Positions 27,120 through 35,757 are shown, numbered from the stretch's first letter. The stretch is 64,000 nucleotides of DNA from Albimonas marina (GCF_029223255.1 NZ_JARHUC010000005.1:248001-312000); one strand, 5' to 3'. Program-made: numbers and translations. The notes: generated by a model from the letters alone, not told the origin.

Positions 27120-29300
27120 ATGTCGGTGGATTCGATGGTCACCATCCCCGAGCCGCGCAAGCGCGAGAAGCTCGAGGGCGGGGTCCGACTGGAGATGGTC
27201 ACCGACTACGAGCCGGCGGGCGACCAGCCCACGGCGATCGCCGAGATCTCGGCCGCCGTCGAGAGCGGGGAGCGCGACCAGGTCCTGCTGGGCGCCACGG
27301 GCACCGGCAAGACCTTCACCATGGCCAAGGTGATCGAACAGACGCAGCGTCCCGCGCTCATCCTCGCCCCGAACAAGACGCTTGCCGCACAACTTTATGG
27401 CGAGTTCAAGCGGTTCTTTCCGAACAACGCCGTGGAGTATTTCGTCTCCTATTACGACTATTACCAGCCGGAGGCCTATGTTCCGCGCTCGGACACCTAC
27501 ATCGCCAAGGAATCGCAGATAAACGAGCAGATCGACCGGATGCGCCACGCCGCCACCCGCTCGCTGCTGGAGCGCGACGACGTGATCATCGTGGCCTCGG
27601 TCAGCTGCATCTACGGCATCGGCGCGGTCGAGACCTACGGGGCGATGACCCAGGATCTGATCGCGGGAAACGAGTACAATCTTAGGGACGTGATGCGCGA
27701 GCTGACCGCCCAGCAGTACCGCCGCAACGACGCCGCCTTCGCCCGCGGCACCTTCCGGGTGCGGGGCGATTCCCTCGAGGTCTGGCCCGCCCACCTCGAG
27801 GACCGCGCCTGGCGATTCTCCTTCTTCGGGGAGGAGCTCGAGTCGATCGTCGAGTTCGATCCCCTGACCGGAGAGAAGAACGCCGCCCTGCAGAAGGTGC
27901 GCATCTACGCGAACAGCCACTACGTCACCCCCCGCCCGACGATGCAGCAGGCGGTGAAGGGCATAAAGGCCGAGCTCGCCACCCGGCTCGACCAGCTGGT
28001 GAAGGAAGGCCGCCTGCTGGAGGCCCAGCGGCTGGAGCAGCGCACCAACCACGACGTCGAGATGCTGGAGGCCACGGGGGTGTGCAACGGCATCGAGAAC
28101 TACTCCCGCTACCTCACCGGCCGCGGGCCGGGGGAGCCGCCGCCCACGCTCTTCGAATACATCCCCGACAACGCCCTGGTCTTCGCGGACGAGAGCCACG
28201 TGACGGTGCCGCAGCTGGGCGGCATGTACCGGGGCGACTACCGGCGCAAGTTCACGCTCGCCGAGCACGGCTTCCGCCTGCCCAGCTGCATGGACAACCG
28301 CCCCCTGAAGTTCGAGGAATGGGACGCGATGCGCCCCCAGTCGGTCTTCGTCTCCGCCACCCCCGGCGCGTGGGAGCTGGAGCAGACCGGCGGCGTCTTC
28401 ACCGAGCAGGTGATCCGCCCCACCGGCCTGCTGGATCCGCCCGTCGAGATCCGGCCCGTGGAGACGCAGGTCGACGACCTGCTGGACGAGGTGAAGCGCG
28501 TGGCGCAGGAGGGCGGCCGGGTGCTGTGCACCACGCTGACCAAGCGCATGGCCGAGGATCTGACCGAGTACCTCCACGAACAGGGCGTGCGGGTGCGCTA
28601 CATGCACTCCGACATCGACACGATCGAGCGGATCGAGATCATCCGCGACCTGCGGCTGGGCGCCTTCGACATCCTGATCGGCATCAACCTGCTGCGCGAG
28701 GGGCTCGACATCCCCGAGTGCCGGCTGGTGGCCATTCTCGATGCGGACAAGGAGGGGTTCCTGCGCTCCGAGACCTCGCTGATCCAGACCATCGGGCGCG
28801 CGGCGCGCAACGCCGACGGCAAGGTGATCATGTACGCCGACCGCATCACCGGCTCGATGGAACGGGCGATGCGCGAGACGGACCGGAGGCGCGAGAAGCA
28901 GCAGGCCTACAACGAAGAGCACGGGATCACCCCCCAGACGATCCGCAAGAACGTCGAGGACGTGCTGGAGGGCGTGTGGAAGGGCGACACCGACGCCGCC
29001 CGGATCACCGCGAAGGTGGACCGGGGCCCCAAGCCCGGCGCGAACCTGCAGGCGCATCTCGACGCGCTGCGCAAGGACATGCTCAAGGCCGCCGAGAACC
29101 TGGAGTTCGAGGAGGCCGCGCGCCTGCGCGACGAGGTCAAGCGGCTGGAGGCGGTGGAGCTCGCCATCGCCGACGACCCGCTCGCCCGCCAGTCCGCGGT
29201 GGACGCCGCCGCCGAGGAGGCGACGAAGGCCAAGGGCCGCTCCACCGCCGGCAAGCCCGGCACGCGGGCCTACCGGGGCTCGAGCAGCAAGAAGCGCTGA
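27120..29300 (+). CDS. uvrB: Excinuclease ABC subunit B (UvrB)
   Basis: This 726-residue DNA-damage recognition helicase belongs to nucleotide excision repair; it takes lesions from UvrA and recruits UvrC. The Walker A is [18 protein letters not shown], the DEAD-like box is FADESHV, the beta-hairpin is [12 protein letters not shown], helicase motifs V-VI are [12 protein letters not shown] and QTIGRAARN, and the C-terminal UVR motif sits at [18 protein letters not shown] chose the ATG at 27120 with an AGGG/AAGG purine tract upstream; the ATG at 27135 is also possible. The tail (after about residue 690) is a basic, Ser/Gly-rich linker. Confidence 0.96.
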   Translation: MSVDSMVTIPEPRKREKLEGGVRLEMVTDYEPAGDQPTAIAEISAAVESGERDQVLLGATGTGKTFTMAKVIEQTQRPALILAPNKTLAAQLYGEFKRFFPNNAVEYFVSYYDYYQPEAYVPRSDTYIAKESQINEQIDRMRHAATRSLLERDDVIIVASVSCIYGIGAVETYGAMTQDLIAGNEYNLRDVMRELTAQQYRRNDAAFARGTFRVRGDSLEVWPAHLEDRAWRFSFFGEELESIVEFDPLTGEKNAALQKVRIYANSHYVTPRPTMQQAVKGIKAELATRLDQLVKEGRLLEAQRLEQRTNHDVEMLEATGVCNGIENYSRYLTGRGPGEPPPTLFEYIPDNALVFADESHVTVPQLGGMYRGDYRRKFTLAEHGFRLPSCMDNRPLKFEEWDAMRPQSVFVSATPGAWELEQTGGVFTEQVIRPTGLLDPPVEIRPVETQVDDLLDEVKRVAQEGGRVLCTTLTKRMAEDLTEYLHEQGVRVRYMHSDIDTIERIEIIRDLRLGAFDILIGINLLREGLDIPECRLVAILDADKEGFLRSETSLIQTIGRAARNADGKVIMYADRITGSMERAMRETDRRREKQQAYNEEHGITPQTIRKNVEDVLEGVWKGDTDAARITAKVDRGPKPGANLQAHLDALRKDMLKAAENLEFEEAARLRDEVKRLEAVELAIADDPLARQSAVDAAAEEATKAKGRSTAGKPGTRAYRGSSSKKR

Positions 29301-29474
29301 GGGAGCGGGCGGGCCGAGCCCGGCGCGCGCCCGTGCCGCGCGTCGGGGGCCCCGTTTCCACGGATTTGCGCGCCGAGAGGCTTGCGCCGCGCGTGTTCAT
29401 TCATATTAATTAACGGATCGTCCGCTTTTGCGTTCTCGAAGGACTCGCCTGACGGCGAGGCGTGGAAGGATCCC

Positions 29475-30014
29475 ATGTTTGCAAAGCCTCTCGCCGCAGC
29501 CGCGCTGCTGGCCTGCGTCGCCGGACCCGTTTCGGCCTTCCCCCAGACCCTGACCCTCGACGGCGGCTGGCAGTCGTTCAGCTTCGCGCAGACGGGCTCC
29601 GCCTGGGACACGGAGTTCACCTTCACGATCGTCGATCCGGCGTATCTCGTGGTGACCGACGCCTACATCTCGGGCGATCAGTTCGCCTTCTACGCCAACG
29701 GCGAGCTGCTGGGCGAAACCTCGGTCCCGACCGCTCTGGGCGAAAGCACGTCCGACTTCGACGTCGCGCTGGCGAGCGACGTCTGGAGCTCGGGCGAGGC
29801 GATGCTCGCGGCCGGCAGCTACACGATCACCGGCACGACTCTCGCCTCGCCCTACGGCAGCGGCGGCGCGGCGATCCAGCTGTCGAGCACCTCGTTCTCG
29901 GCCCCGTCCCTGGACGGCGGCGACGCGGCCGTGCCGATCCCGGCGACGGCGCTGCTGCTGGTCGGCGCGATCGGCGCGCTGGGCGCCGCCGGACGTCGCC
30001 GGCGCGCCGGCTGA
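29475..30014 (+). CDS. Secreted protein with VPIPA (PEP-CTERM-like) sorting signal
   Basis: This 179-residue protein has an N-terminal signal peptide (MFAKPLAAAALLACVAGPVSA) and a beta-rich, Ser/Thr/Asp-rich mature part. Its C-terminus consists of VPIPATALLL, a hydrophobic helix, and an RRRR cluster. This tripartite end is the VPxPA variant of PEP-CTERM, cleaved by exosortase in Rhodobacterales and often linked to extracellular polysaccharide export. No exosortase gene is in the window. The ATG at 29475 has AAGGA before it. An AT-rich stretch (29396-29412), unusual here, lies upstream and may be its promoter. The function of the mature domain is unknown. Confidence 0.85.
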   Translation: MFAKPLAAAALLACVAGPVSAFPQTLTLDGGWQSFSFAQTGSAWDTEFTFTIVDPAYLVVTDAYISGDQFAFYANGELLGETSVPTALGESTSDFDVALASDVWSSGEAMLAAGSYTITGTTLASPYGSGGAAIQLSSTSFSAPSLDGGDAAVPIPATALLLVGAIGALGAAGRRRRAG

Positions 30015-30394
30015 CGCGGCCGCGGCGACCGCCCCGCCGGTCGCCGTTCCCCCTCCGCCGCCCGCCCCAGGCGCCCGGCGCGACGCACGGAGGTCCTCGC
30101 GAAGCGCCTGTTCTTCGGAGCCGTCTCTCGCTGATGCCGATCAGAGCGACTCGGCGGGAGGGGTCAGGGATCGCGAAGCGACCCCGCCCTTGGGCGGGGC
30201 TTGTCCTTGCCCCCTCCCGACGAGTCGCTCAGGCATCTTCAGCGAGAGACGGCTCCGAAGGACAGGCGCGGCCCCCTGTTCTTTGGTGAGTCAGGAGCCC
30301 GCCGGAGGCTCCCGACCCCCGAAGTCCGGTCGCGCCCGAACCCGCAGGCCCAAGCCCGCCCGCAGGGCGCCTCCTCTCCGCTCCCTCCCCGCGT
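30015..30394. other. Intergenic region dominated by a large palindrome
   Basis: The 380 bp between the VPIPA protein and uspA hold no gene. They contain the long inverted repeat at 30104-30269. Confidence 0.6.
30104..30269. repeat. 166-bp near-perfect palindrome (long hairpin)
   Basis: The outer arms (30104-30134 and 30240-30269) pair over about 30 bp with one mismatch. A second stem pairs GAGCGACTCG near 30144-30153 with CGAGTCGCTC at 30221-30230 and runs into GGGAGGGG/CCCCTCCC. The tip is a third stem ACCCCGCCC/GGCGGGGC (30181-30200). A transcript from either strand would fold into one long rod. It sits between convergent genes; no transposase or second copy is visible in the window. It may be a terminator, a MITE-like element or an RNA gene. 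Confidence 0.8.
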
Positions 30395-31243
30395 TCAGCG
30401 GAACAGGAACACCGGCAGCCGGCAGCCACGCAGCAGCTCCTCGGTCACCGATCCGATGATCATCGAGCGGATGCGGGAGTGGCCGTAGGCGCCCATCACC
30501 ATCATGTCGGCGCCCCAGGCCTCGGCGGCCTCGGCGACGGCCTTGGCGGGGGGGCCCCCGACGATCGCGGTCTCGACGGCGAGGCCGGCGCCCGCGAGGA
30601 TCGCGGCGGCGCCGTCGAGGGCGCGGCGCGCCTCGGGCGTGTCGGCGCCCGCCGTCACCAGGCGGAAGGTCAGGCCGACGGCGGTGGGCGAGCGGGACAT
30701 GTGGTCCACCGCCTTCAGCGCCGCGGCGCCGCCGTCGAAGGCCACGATCACCTTGCGGATCGGCTTGAAGGCGCGCGAGGCCACGAAGACCGGGCGGTCG
30801 GCGGCGCGCGCCACCCGCTCGAGGTTCGAGCCGAGGTGGCCCTTGGCGAAGTCGGCGGCCTCGCCGCGCTTGCCGATCACCACCATGTCGGCGTCGGCCG
30901 CGGCCTCCTGCACCTCGTCGAGCAGGTCGCCGATGCGCAGGCGGGACGAGACCTCGACCCCCTGCCCCTTCAGGATCGCCTCGGCGTCCTCGAGGATCGC
31001 GCGGCCGCGGGTCTGGGCGAGGCGGGCCATGCGGGCGTCGAGCTCCGAGAGCTCCTCGAGCAGGGCGGTGCGGGCGCCCAGCGCGATGGCGCCCGAGAAG
31101 TCGCCGGTCGCCGCGTGGCGGCGCCCGATCACGTGCAGCAGCTCGACCGAGCGGCCGGTGCGCGTCGACAGCCAGGCGGCGTGCTCGCACACGCTGCGCG
31201 AATACTCGGACCCGTCGACCAGGGCGACCAGCTTGCCGCTCAT
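30395..31243 (-). CDS. Tandem universal stress protein (UspA family)
   Basis: This 282-residue protein has two Usp domains in tandem. The first opens with LVALVDGSEYSRSVCEHAAWL; the second starts near residue 163 with KVIVAFDGGAAALKAV and ends in the ATP-loop-like MVMGAYGHSRIRSMIIGSVTEELL. The first domain has the degenerate form VVIGKRGEAADFAKGHLGSNLERV. It lies 27 bp downstream of a SulP transporter gene on the same strand. SulP-Usp pairing is recurrent, and Usp partners are thought to modulate the transporter. Confidence 0.92.
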   Translation of the reverse strand: MSGKLVALVDGSEYSRSVCEHAAWLSTRTGRSVELLHVIGRRHAATGDFSGAIALGARTALLEELSELDARMARLAQTRGRAILEDAEAILKGQGVEVSSRLRIGDLLDEVQEAAADADMVVIGKRGEAADFAKGHLGSNLERVARAADRPVFVASRAFKPIRKVIVAFDGGAAALKAVDHMSRSPTAVGLTFRLVTAGADTPEARRALDGAAAILAGAGLAVETAIVGGPPAKAVAEAAEAWGADMMVMGAYGHSRIRSMIIGSVTEELLRGCRLPVFLFR

Positions 31244-31270
31244 GCTCTCCTCCCTCTCGCCTTCAGGCGA

Positions 31271-32755
31271 TCAATGTCCGGCCAGGCGGTCGAGCGCGCC
31301 GGGCTTGTCGTGCATGGCCAGGCGGTCGACGATGGTCTCGCTGGCCTCGTTCAGGCCGAGGATCTCCACCTCGGCCCCTTCGCGCCGGAACTTCAGCACG
31401 ATCATGTCGAGCGCGGCCACCGAAGAGATGTCCCAGATATGGGCCGCGGTCACGTCGATGGTGACCTTTTCCAGCGCCTCGCGGAAGTCGAAGCTGGCGG
31501 CGAACCGCTCGGAGGAGGCGAAGAACACCTGCCCCTCGACCTTGTAGGTGCGGTGGCGGCCGTCGGCCGAGACCTGGGAGGTGACGCGGAAGATCTGGGC
31601 GATCTTGCCGGCGAAGAAGATGCCCGACAGAAGCACGCCGGTCAGCACGCCCAGCGCCAGGTTGTGGGTGTAGACCACCACCGCCACCGTCGCGAGCATC
31701 ACCACCGAGGAGGAGCGGGGATGGCTGCGCAGGTCCTTGATCGAGGACCAGGAGAAGGTGCCGACCGAGACCATGATCATGATCGCAACCAGCGCCGGCA
31801 TCGGGATCAGCCCCACCCAGTCGCCCAGCACCACGCAGAAGATCAGCAGCATCACGCCCGCGAAGGCGCAGCTCAGCCGCCCGCGCCCGCCGGACTTCAC
31901 GTTGATCATCGACTGGCCGATCATCGCGCAGCCAGCCATGCCGCCGATGAAGCCGGTGCAGAAGTTGGCGATCCCCTGCCCCACGCATTCCTGGGTGCGG
32001 CTGGAGGGGGTGTCGGTCAGCTCGTCCACCAGGTTGGCGGTCATCAGGCTCTCGAGCAGGCCGACCGCGGCGACGGCAAGCGAATAGGGCAGGATGATCT
32101 GCAGCGTCTCGAGCGTGAAGGGCACGTCGGGCAGCGCGAAGGCGGGGAAGGCGGTGGGCAGCTCCCCCATGTCGGAGACGGTGCGCACGTCGAGGCCCAG
32201 CCCCAGCGAGACCGCGGTCAGCAACAGGATGCACACCAGCGGCGAGGGGATCGCCTTGGTCAGCAGGGGGAAGAGGTAGATCACCCCCAGCCCCGCCGCG
32301 ACGAGGACATAGGTGATCGAGGTCACGTTGGTCAGCTCGGGCAGCTGGGCCATGAAGATCAGGATGGCGAGCGCGTTGACGAAGCCCGTCATCACCGAGC
32401 GGGAGACGAACTTCATCAGCCGCCCCAGCCGCGCGGCGCCCGCCAGCACCTGCAGGACCCCCGCCAGCACGGTGGCGGCGAGCAGGTATTCGAGCCCGTG
32501 GTCGCGCACCAGCGTCACCATCAGCACCGCGGTGGCGGCGGTGGCGGCCGAGATCATCCCTGGCCGGCCGCCGGCGATGGCGGTCAGCAGCGCGATGGAG
32601 AAGGAGGCGTAGAGCCCGACCTTGGGGTCCACGCCCGCGATGATCGAGAAGGCGATGGCCTCTGGGATCAGCGCGAGCGCCACCACCAGGCCGGAGAGGA
32701 GATCGGCGCGCGGATTGCCGATCCAGGAATCGCGATAGGCGGCGAGGCGGGTCAT
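31271..32755 (-). CDS. SulP family anion transporter with STAS domain
   Basis: This 494-residue protein has about 10-14 membrane helices, beginning with the SulP signature region [32 protein letters not shown] (only part is diagnostic). ATAATAVLM and [19 protein letters not shown] follow, and a C-terminal STAS domain (about residues 400-494, [20 protein letters not shown]) completes it. The family carries sulfate, bicarbonate or other anions with Na+ or H+; the BicA-like bicarbonate transporters have this architecture. The substrate is not determinable here. It starts at the ATG at 32755, with uspA directly downstream. Confidence 0.92.
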   Translation of the reverse strand: MTRLAAYRDSWIGNPRADLLSGLVVALALIPEAIAFSIIAGVDPKVGLYASFSIALLTAIAGGRPGMISAATAATAVLMVTLVRDHGLEYLLAATVLAGVLQVLAGAARLGRLMKFVSRSVMTGFVNALAILIFMAQLPELTNVTSITYVLVAAGLGVIYLFPLLTKAIPSPLVCILLLTAVSLGLGLDVRTVSDMGELPTAFPAFALPDVPFTLETLQIILPYSLAVAAVGLLESLMTANLVDELTDTPSSRTQECVGQGIANFCTGFIGGMAGCAMIGQSMINVKSGGRGRLSCAFAGVMLLIFCVVLGDWVGLIPMPALVAIMIMVSVGTFSWSSIKDLRSHPRSSSVVMLATVAVVVYTHNLALGVLTGVLLSGIFFAGKIAQIFRVTSQVSADGRHRTYKVEGQVFFASSERFAASFDFREALEKVTIDVTAAHIWDISSVAALDMIVLKFRREGAEVEILGLNEASETIVDRLAMHDKPGALDRLAGH

Positions 32756-33174
32756 GGGCGCTCCTGCTCGGGGGCCGGGCCGACGGCGGGCGCGGGGCCC
32801 GGGGCGGCGGCTTCCTGGGGCGCCCGGGCGGGGCGCCGCGCTTGGGGCGGACGGTCCGGCAGGACCGGGGGGCTCTGGGCGGGGCGGCCTGGGCCGCGGT
32901 CATCGGGCGGGCCGGCGCGCGGAGGGGGCGCGTCATCGACCGGTCGGACGTTGGCTAGCGAAACCGCTGCTGCGGCGCAACACGGGCATGAGGCGCCGTA
33001 GGGACGCATATGGTCGCGCGGGGGCGGTTGGGGGGACGCTCGGCCCGGCGGCGGAGGGGCCGGCGCGTCGCGGCGCCCGAGAGCGAAAGGGCGCGTCCGC
33101 CAACCGCGTTCGTCCGCTATGCGGACGAAGCGGCCGCTCGGGCAAGCTCAGCCAGCGTCGGCTTGGTCGATGCT
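32756..33174. other. Intergenic region, no gene recognised
   Basis: About 420 bp upstream of sulP and downstream of the SUKH-like gene. The left half is G/C-rich low-complexity DNA and the right half becomes clearly less GC-rich. Presumably it holds the sulP promoter; no boxes are convincing. Confidence 0.4.
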
Positions 33175-33843
33175 CTAGACGTTCTCCGGCAAGCCGAATC
33201 CAATCAAGTCTCGGAACCGCCGAGCCGCTTCACCGTATGGGTCGATCTTGGAAGACTGGGGGTCATAGAACGGAATCCATTGCCAATCTTCGCCTCCGAC
33301 GCCTCCAATCAGGCTCCAGTGCAGGATGAGGCGTTCGAAGGAGTCCGCCATCGCAAGACCGTGCCCCTTGCCGTCATCGTGGCTCAGGTAGACGATAGCT
33401 CCCAGGTGCTCGCTGGATAAGTCGACGGCCAGGTGATCGCCGTTTCCGACTTCGTAGAAGGCCAGCTTGTCGTGCCAGTGGCGGTCATACGCGTCGCTCG
33501 GATCGGGAAAACACTCCCGGACCCAGATTCGACGGCTCTCTTCGGCGTCGGCAAGTCGCTCGAGCGACCAACTGATGTCGCCGCAGAATATCTCCCTGAA
33601 TTCATCGGGCAGTTGGAGCTCGCTGGGCATGGACCAACGGAAAGCGGCGCTCCCGGAGAAACCCATGAGGACAGTCTTGAAGGGGTCCGGCAGCGCGAGG
33701 CCGAGCCGGCGCTCGACGGCATCGACAGCCTCCGGGGAGGCCGGGGCGCCGATGCGAAGGTCTTGCACGTCGCCGCCAAGCTCTTCGATCGCCGCAGCGA
33801 TGGACTCCCAGTATTTTCGAAGGGGCTCCGGTCTGATCTGCAA
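33175..33843 (-). CDS. SMI1/KNR4 (SUKH) family protein
   Basis: The protein has about 222 residues from a TTG start with GGAGGG about 8 bp upstream; an ATG at 33930 in the same frame would give 251 residues but lacks a ribosome site. SUKH-like features are an N-terminal helix (YWESIAAAIEELGGD), SPEAVDAVERRLGLALP, DPFKTVLMGFSGSAAFRW, an acidic middle (RECFPDPSDAYDRHWHDKLAFYEVGNGDHLAVDL) and YLSHDDGKGHG. SUKH proteins are often immunity proteins against polymorphic toxins, but no toxin lies beside it. Base composition is lower in GC than its neighbours and codon use is more relaxed, which suggests acquisition. Confidence 0.7.
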   Translation of the reverse strand: MQIRPEPLRKYWESIAAAIEELGGDVQDLRIGAPASPEAVDAVERRLGLALPDPFKTVLMGFSGSAAFRWSMPSELQLPDEFREIFCGDISWSLERLADAEESRRIWVRECFPDPSDAYDRHWHDKLAFYEVGNGDHLAVDLSSEHLGAIVYLSHDDGKGHGLAMADSFERLILHWSLIGGVGGEDWQWIPFYDPQSSKIDPYGEAARRFRDLIGFGLPENV

Positions 33844-33977
33844 AATATCGGCCCTCCTGAATGCTTGGATCGGCCCGCATGGCGCCCCCGTCACCCGAAA
33901 GCGGACATGCGAGCCGGGCGCAGCAGTCATCGCACCGGGCTCGCTGCGGACCAACGCGCTTTGCAGACAGGTCGAAA

Positions 33978-34013
33978 GAAAAAGCCCCGCCTGGAGGGAG
34001 GACCAGGCGGGGC
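33978..34013 (-). terminator. Perfect intrinsic terminator whose loop is the sRNA motif
   Basis: The 11-bp stem GCCCCGCCTGG / CCAGGCGGGGC closes an 8-base loop that is exactly the array motif (UCCUCCCU in the minus-strand RNA), followed by TTTTTC. It ends the hairpin array and separates it from the SUKH-like gene downstream. Confidence 0.9.
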
Positions 34014-34466
34014 GAAGGACCGTCCGGTCGGGCCGCAGGGAGGAGCGCGGCGGGGGACCGGAGGTCTCGCAGGGGCGGCGGGAGGGAGGACCCTTCGCCC
34101 CTGTTTCGCCGCCGAACCGGGAGGGAGGTCCCGGCGCGGCGGAAGAAGAGGGCCCCGACCGGAGGGAGGACCGGCCGGGGCGAAGGACCGCCCGGTCCGG
34201 CCGCAGGGAGGAGCGCGGCTTGGGACCGGAGGTCTCGCAGGGGCGGCGGGAGGGAGGACCCTTCGCCCCTGTCTCGCCGCCGAACCGGGAGGGAGGTCCC
34301 GGCGCGGCGGATTTCGAGGGCCCCGACCGGAGGGAGGACCGGCCGGGGCGCACGGACCGTCCGGTCCGGCCGCAAGGGAGGAGAGCGGCGGGGGACCGGA
34401 GGTCTCGCAAGGACGTCGGGAGGGAGGACCCTTCGTCCCTGTTCCGCACCGCCGCAGGAGGGAGGA
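33995..34466. repeat. Three tandem 168-170 bp repeats, four hairpins each
   Basis: Each motif recurs after 168 bp (33995, 34163, 34331; 34037, 34205, then 34375; 34083, 34251, then 34421; 34122, 34290, then 34459). Copies one and two are nearly identical over long stretches, such as the segment around GGAGGTCTCGC at 34061, 34229 and 34399. The third copy is the most diverged. This shows recent unit duplication. Confidence 0.92.
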
Positions 34467-34545
34467 CCCTTGGCGGTGCGTTCTCTCGCCCGGGCCGCGG
34501 GGGCCTCGGGGCGATGTTTCGTCCGGCCCCGGGGGGCCGCGGTCG

Positions 34546-34701
34546 TCAGGCGCGGTGCGCGCCGGCGGCGTGCTGGCCGCCGAACAGGCCGCGCAGCCAG
34601 GCGCCCAGGCCATGGACCATGTCGCGCATGGCGGCGGCGCGCAGGCGGCGGGCGTCGTTCTCGATCTTGGCGATCTCGACGTGGGTCACGGTGTTGGTCA
34701 T
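34546..34701 (-). CDS. DUF1127 protein, CcaF1-like small RNA-binding protein
   Basis: This 51-residue basic protein has an N-terminal amphipathic stretch (THVEIAKIENDARRLRAAAM) followed by the DUF1127-type core RDMVHGLGAWLRGLFGG. The ATG at 34701 has GGAG 7 bp upstream. In R. sphaeroides the equivalent small DUF1127 gene (RSP_6037, CcaF1) lies directly upstream of the CcsR sRNAs and its product affects their maturation. The same arrangement here, 67 bp before the first hairpin, supports both calls. A stress-sigma (RpoH-type) promoter would be expected upstream, but I could not identify one with confidence. Confidence 0.82.
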   Translation of the reverse strand: MTNTVTHVEIAKIENDARRLRAAAMRDMVHGLGAWLRGLFGGQHAAGAHRA

Positions 34702-34795
34702 CGGTCGTCTCCGGTCCTGTTTCGCCCCGGCGCTGGTCTCGTTTCCGTCCCGAGGTCCGCGTCATGCGGGGCGACATGCGTCGTTTGCTTGGCTG

Positions 34796-34981
34796 TTATA
34801 ATCGGAACTCCTTACCGTTTTGTGCAGTGCGGTATTTTCGATATCCGCTCTGCGCCCGGCGCATGGCTGGGTCAGCAGGGTTGTCCCAGACGGCGCCCTT
34901 CGGCGCGATGACGTTCGCGTCAGATGGCGATTGTCCAAACCTTTGAAACGGCTTTGAAAATTGCTGAACGAGTCCGTTCAT
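34796..34981 (-). CDS. Small hypothetical protein upstream of the DUF1127 gene
   Basis: A possible 61-residue product starts MNGLVQQFSKPFQRFG and ends with a Tyr/Lys/Arg-rich tail (GYRKYRTAQNGKEFRL). AAGG lies very close to the ATG at 34981, and the frame is open further upstream to 35107. Composition is less GC-biased than the surroundings. No family is recognised. It could be a real small gene or part of the leader of the downstream DUF1127-sRNA transcript. Confidence 0.4.
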   Translation of the reverse strand: MNGLVQQFSKPFQRFGQSPSDANVIAPKGAVWDNPADPAMRRAQSGYRKYRTAQNGKEFRL

Positions 34982-35182
34982 GACCTTGGGGAAAAACGAC
35001 TTTAGCAGCGCGACTTGGTCGTTTCGCGCGGAAGCCGGGCCGCCGGAGACGGTCGGCGGAGCGTCCTGAAGGGACGGTGCGAGGGGGTCGATCTTCCCTC
35101 GCCGCAATGCAGCATTTCACAAAATGCATGGCCCGCCGCGGGGGTCGCCGCGGGCCGGGAATCGCAAGGCGGGGGACCGGAT

Positions 35183-35210
35183 CGCGGGGCGCGCGCGCAG
35201 GCGCCCCGCG
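35183..35210 (-). terminator. Terminator-like hairpin after soxG
   Basis: A perfect 10-bp stem (CGCGGGGCGC / GCGCCCCGCG) with an 8-base loop lies 7 bp after the soxG stop. No U-tract follows on the minus strand. Confidence 0.5.
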
Positions 35211-35217
35211 GCGGGCC

Positions 35218-35757
35218 TCAGAACACCGCGGGCAGGCTGCCGGAGGCGGTGGAGAGGTCGAGCCAGCGCTCGACATGCGCGGAGACGGAGCGGAAGCAGA
35301 CCATCTCGAACGCCTCCGGCTCGTCCGAGACCTGGCCGAAGGCGGCGGCGAGCTGGCCCAGGCGGGTGCGGCGGAAGTCGCCCGGCCCGAAGGCCGCGCG
35401 CGACAGGTCCACCGGCGCGCCCTTGGCCAGCACCTCGCGCGCGCCCGGGCCTTCGAGCCGGAACACCGCGCGGGCGTCGGAGAGGTCGACGGCCAGGTGA
35501 TGGCGGCCCTCCAGCCCCTCGGCCAGGGCGGAGAGGGCGGCGGGGACCTCGGCCTTGGGGAGCATCAGCATCAGCTCGTCCGGGCTCATCCAGGCCAGCG
35601 CCCGGCCGTCCTTGAGCGACAGCTTGCGGACCTCGGGCACGGGGACGCCGCAGGCCTTCTGCAGGGCCTTGCGCGCCACGCCCACGGACAGGTCGGCGCG
35701 GATCCCGATCATCCCGCGGTCGCGGACGCGGGACCAGGCGACGGCGGGATCAGACAT
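35218..35757 (-). CDS. soxG: Sarcosine oxidase subunit gamma
   Basis: This 179-residue gamma subunit of heterotetrameric sarcosine oxidase has a GcvT-like partial fold. Motifs include RDRGMIGIRADLS, LAWMSPDELMLML and LEGPGAREVLAKGAPVDLSRAAFGPGDFRRTRLGQL, followed by CFRSVSAHVERWLDLS. The complex oxidises sarcosine to glycine, passing the methyl carbon to tetrahydrofolate. It overlaps soxA by 8 bp and is the last gene of the operon. Confidence 0.93.
   Translation of the reverse strand: MSDPAVAWSRVRDRGMIGIRADLSVGVARKALQKACGVPVPEVRKLSLKDGRALAWMSPDELMLMLPKAEVPAALSALAEGLEGRHHLAVDLSDARAVFRLEGPGAREVLAKGAPVDLSRAAFGPGDFRRTRLGQLAAAFGQVSDEPEAFEMVCFRSVSAHVERWLDLSTASGSLPAVF

Larger units (their letters stand above)
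33978..34479 (-). ncRNA. Array of 12 hairpins with UCCUCCC loops (CcsR/cuckoo-like sRNA cluster)
   Basis: On the plus strand AGGGAGGA (or AGGGAGGT at 34122 and 34290) occurs at 33995, 34037, 34083, 34122, 34163, 34205, 34251, 34290, 34331, 34375, 34421 and 34459, every 38-46 bp. The minus-strand RNA therefore shows UCCUCCCU (ACCUCCCU twice). Flanking bases pair so that the motif is a loop: 11 bp at 33984-34013, 5 bp at 34117-34134, 11 bp with one mismatch at 34152-34181 and at 34320-34349, and 8 bp at 34446-34479. Rhodobacter sphaeroides CcsR1-4 are tandem stress sRNAs with CUCCUCCC loops, made from one transcript with a DUF1127 gene. The same gene order occurs here. The motif resembles the 16S rRNA anti-Shine-Dalgarno end. 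Confidence 0.8.
34702..35217. other. Region between soxG and the DUF1127 gene
   Basis: It holds one possible small ORF (34796-34981), a GCATTT/AAATGC hairpin (35112-35127) and the hairpin after soxG. The DNA between 34790 and 35010 is less GC-rich than its surroundings and probably carries the promoter of the DUF1127-sRNA transcript. Confidence 0.5.

Noticed and set aside
30104-30269. Insertion sequence ends
   Set aside because: Arms are inverted but there is no transposase frame or visible target duplication between or beside them.
33995-34466. CRISPR-like regular repeats
   Set aside because: The 168-bp units have no spacers, and the short motif is part of hairpin loops. No cas gene is near.
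34037-34466. CsrA/RsmA-type sponge RNA read on the plus strand (AGGGA/AGGA in loops)
   Set aside because: The plus strand would indeed show GGA in loops, but the terminator with U-tract and the DUF1127 gene both point to the minus strand, where the CUCCUCCC family is known. It remains a fallback if transcription proves rightward.
33602-34946. Several overlapping frames of 360-490 residues through the 34-kb repeat array
   Set aside because: All three plus frames and the minus frames stay open through the repeats because the unit is GC-rich. The hairpin pairing and terminator explain the conservation better than protein coding.
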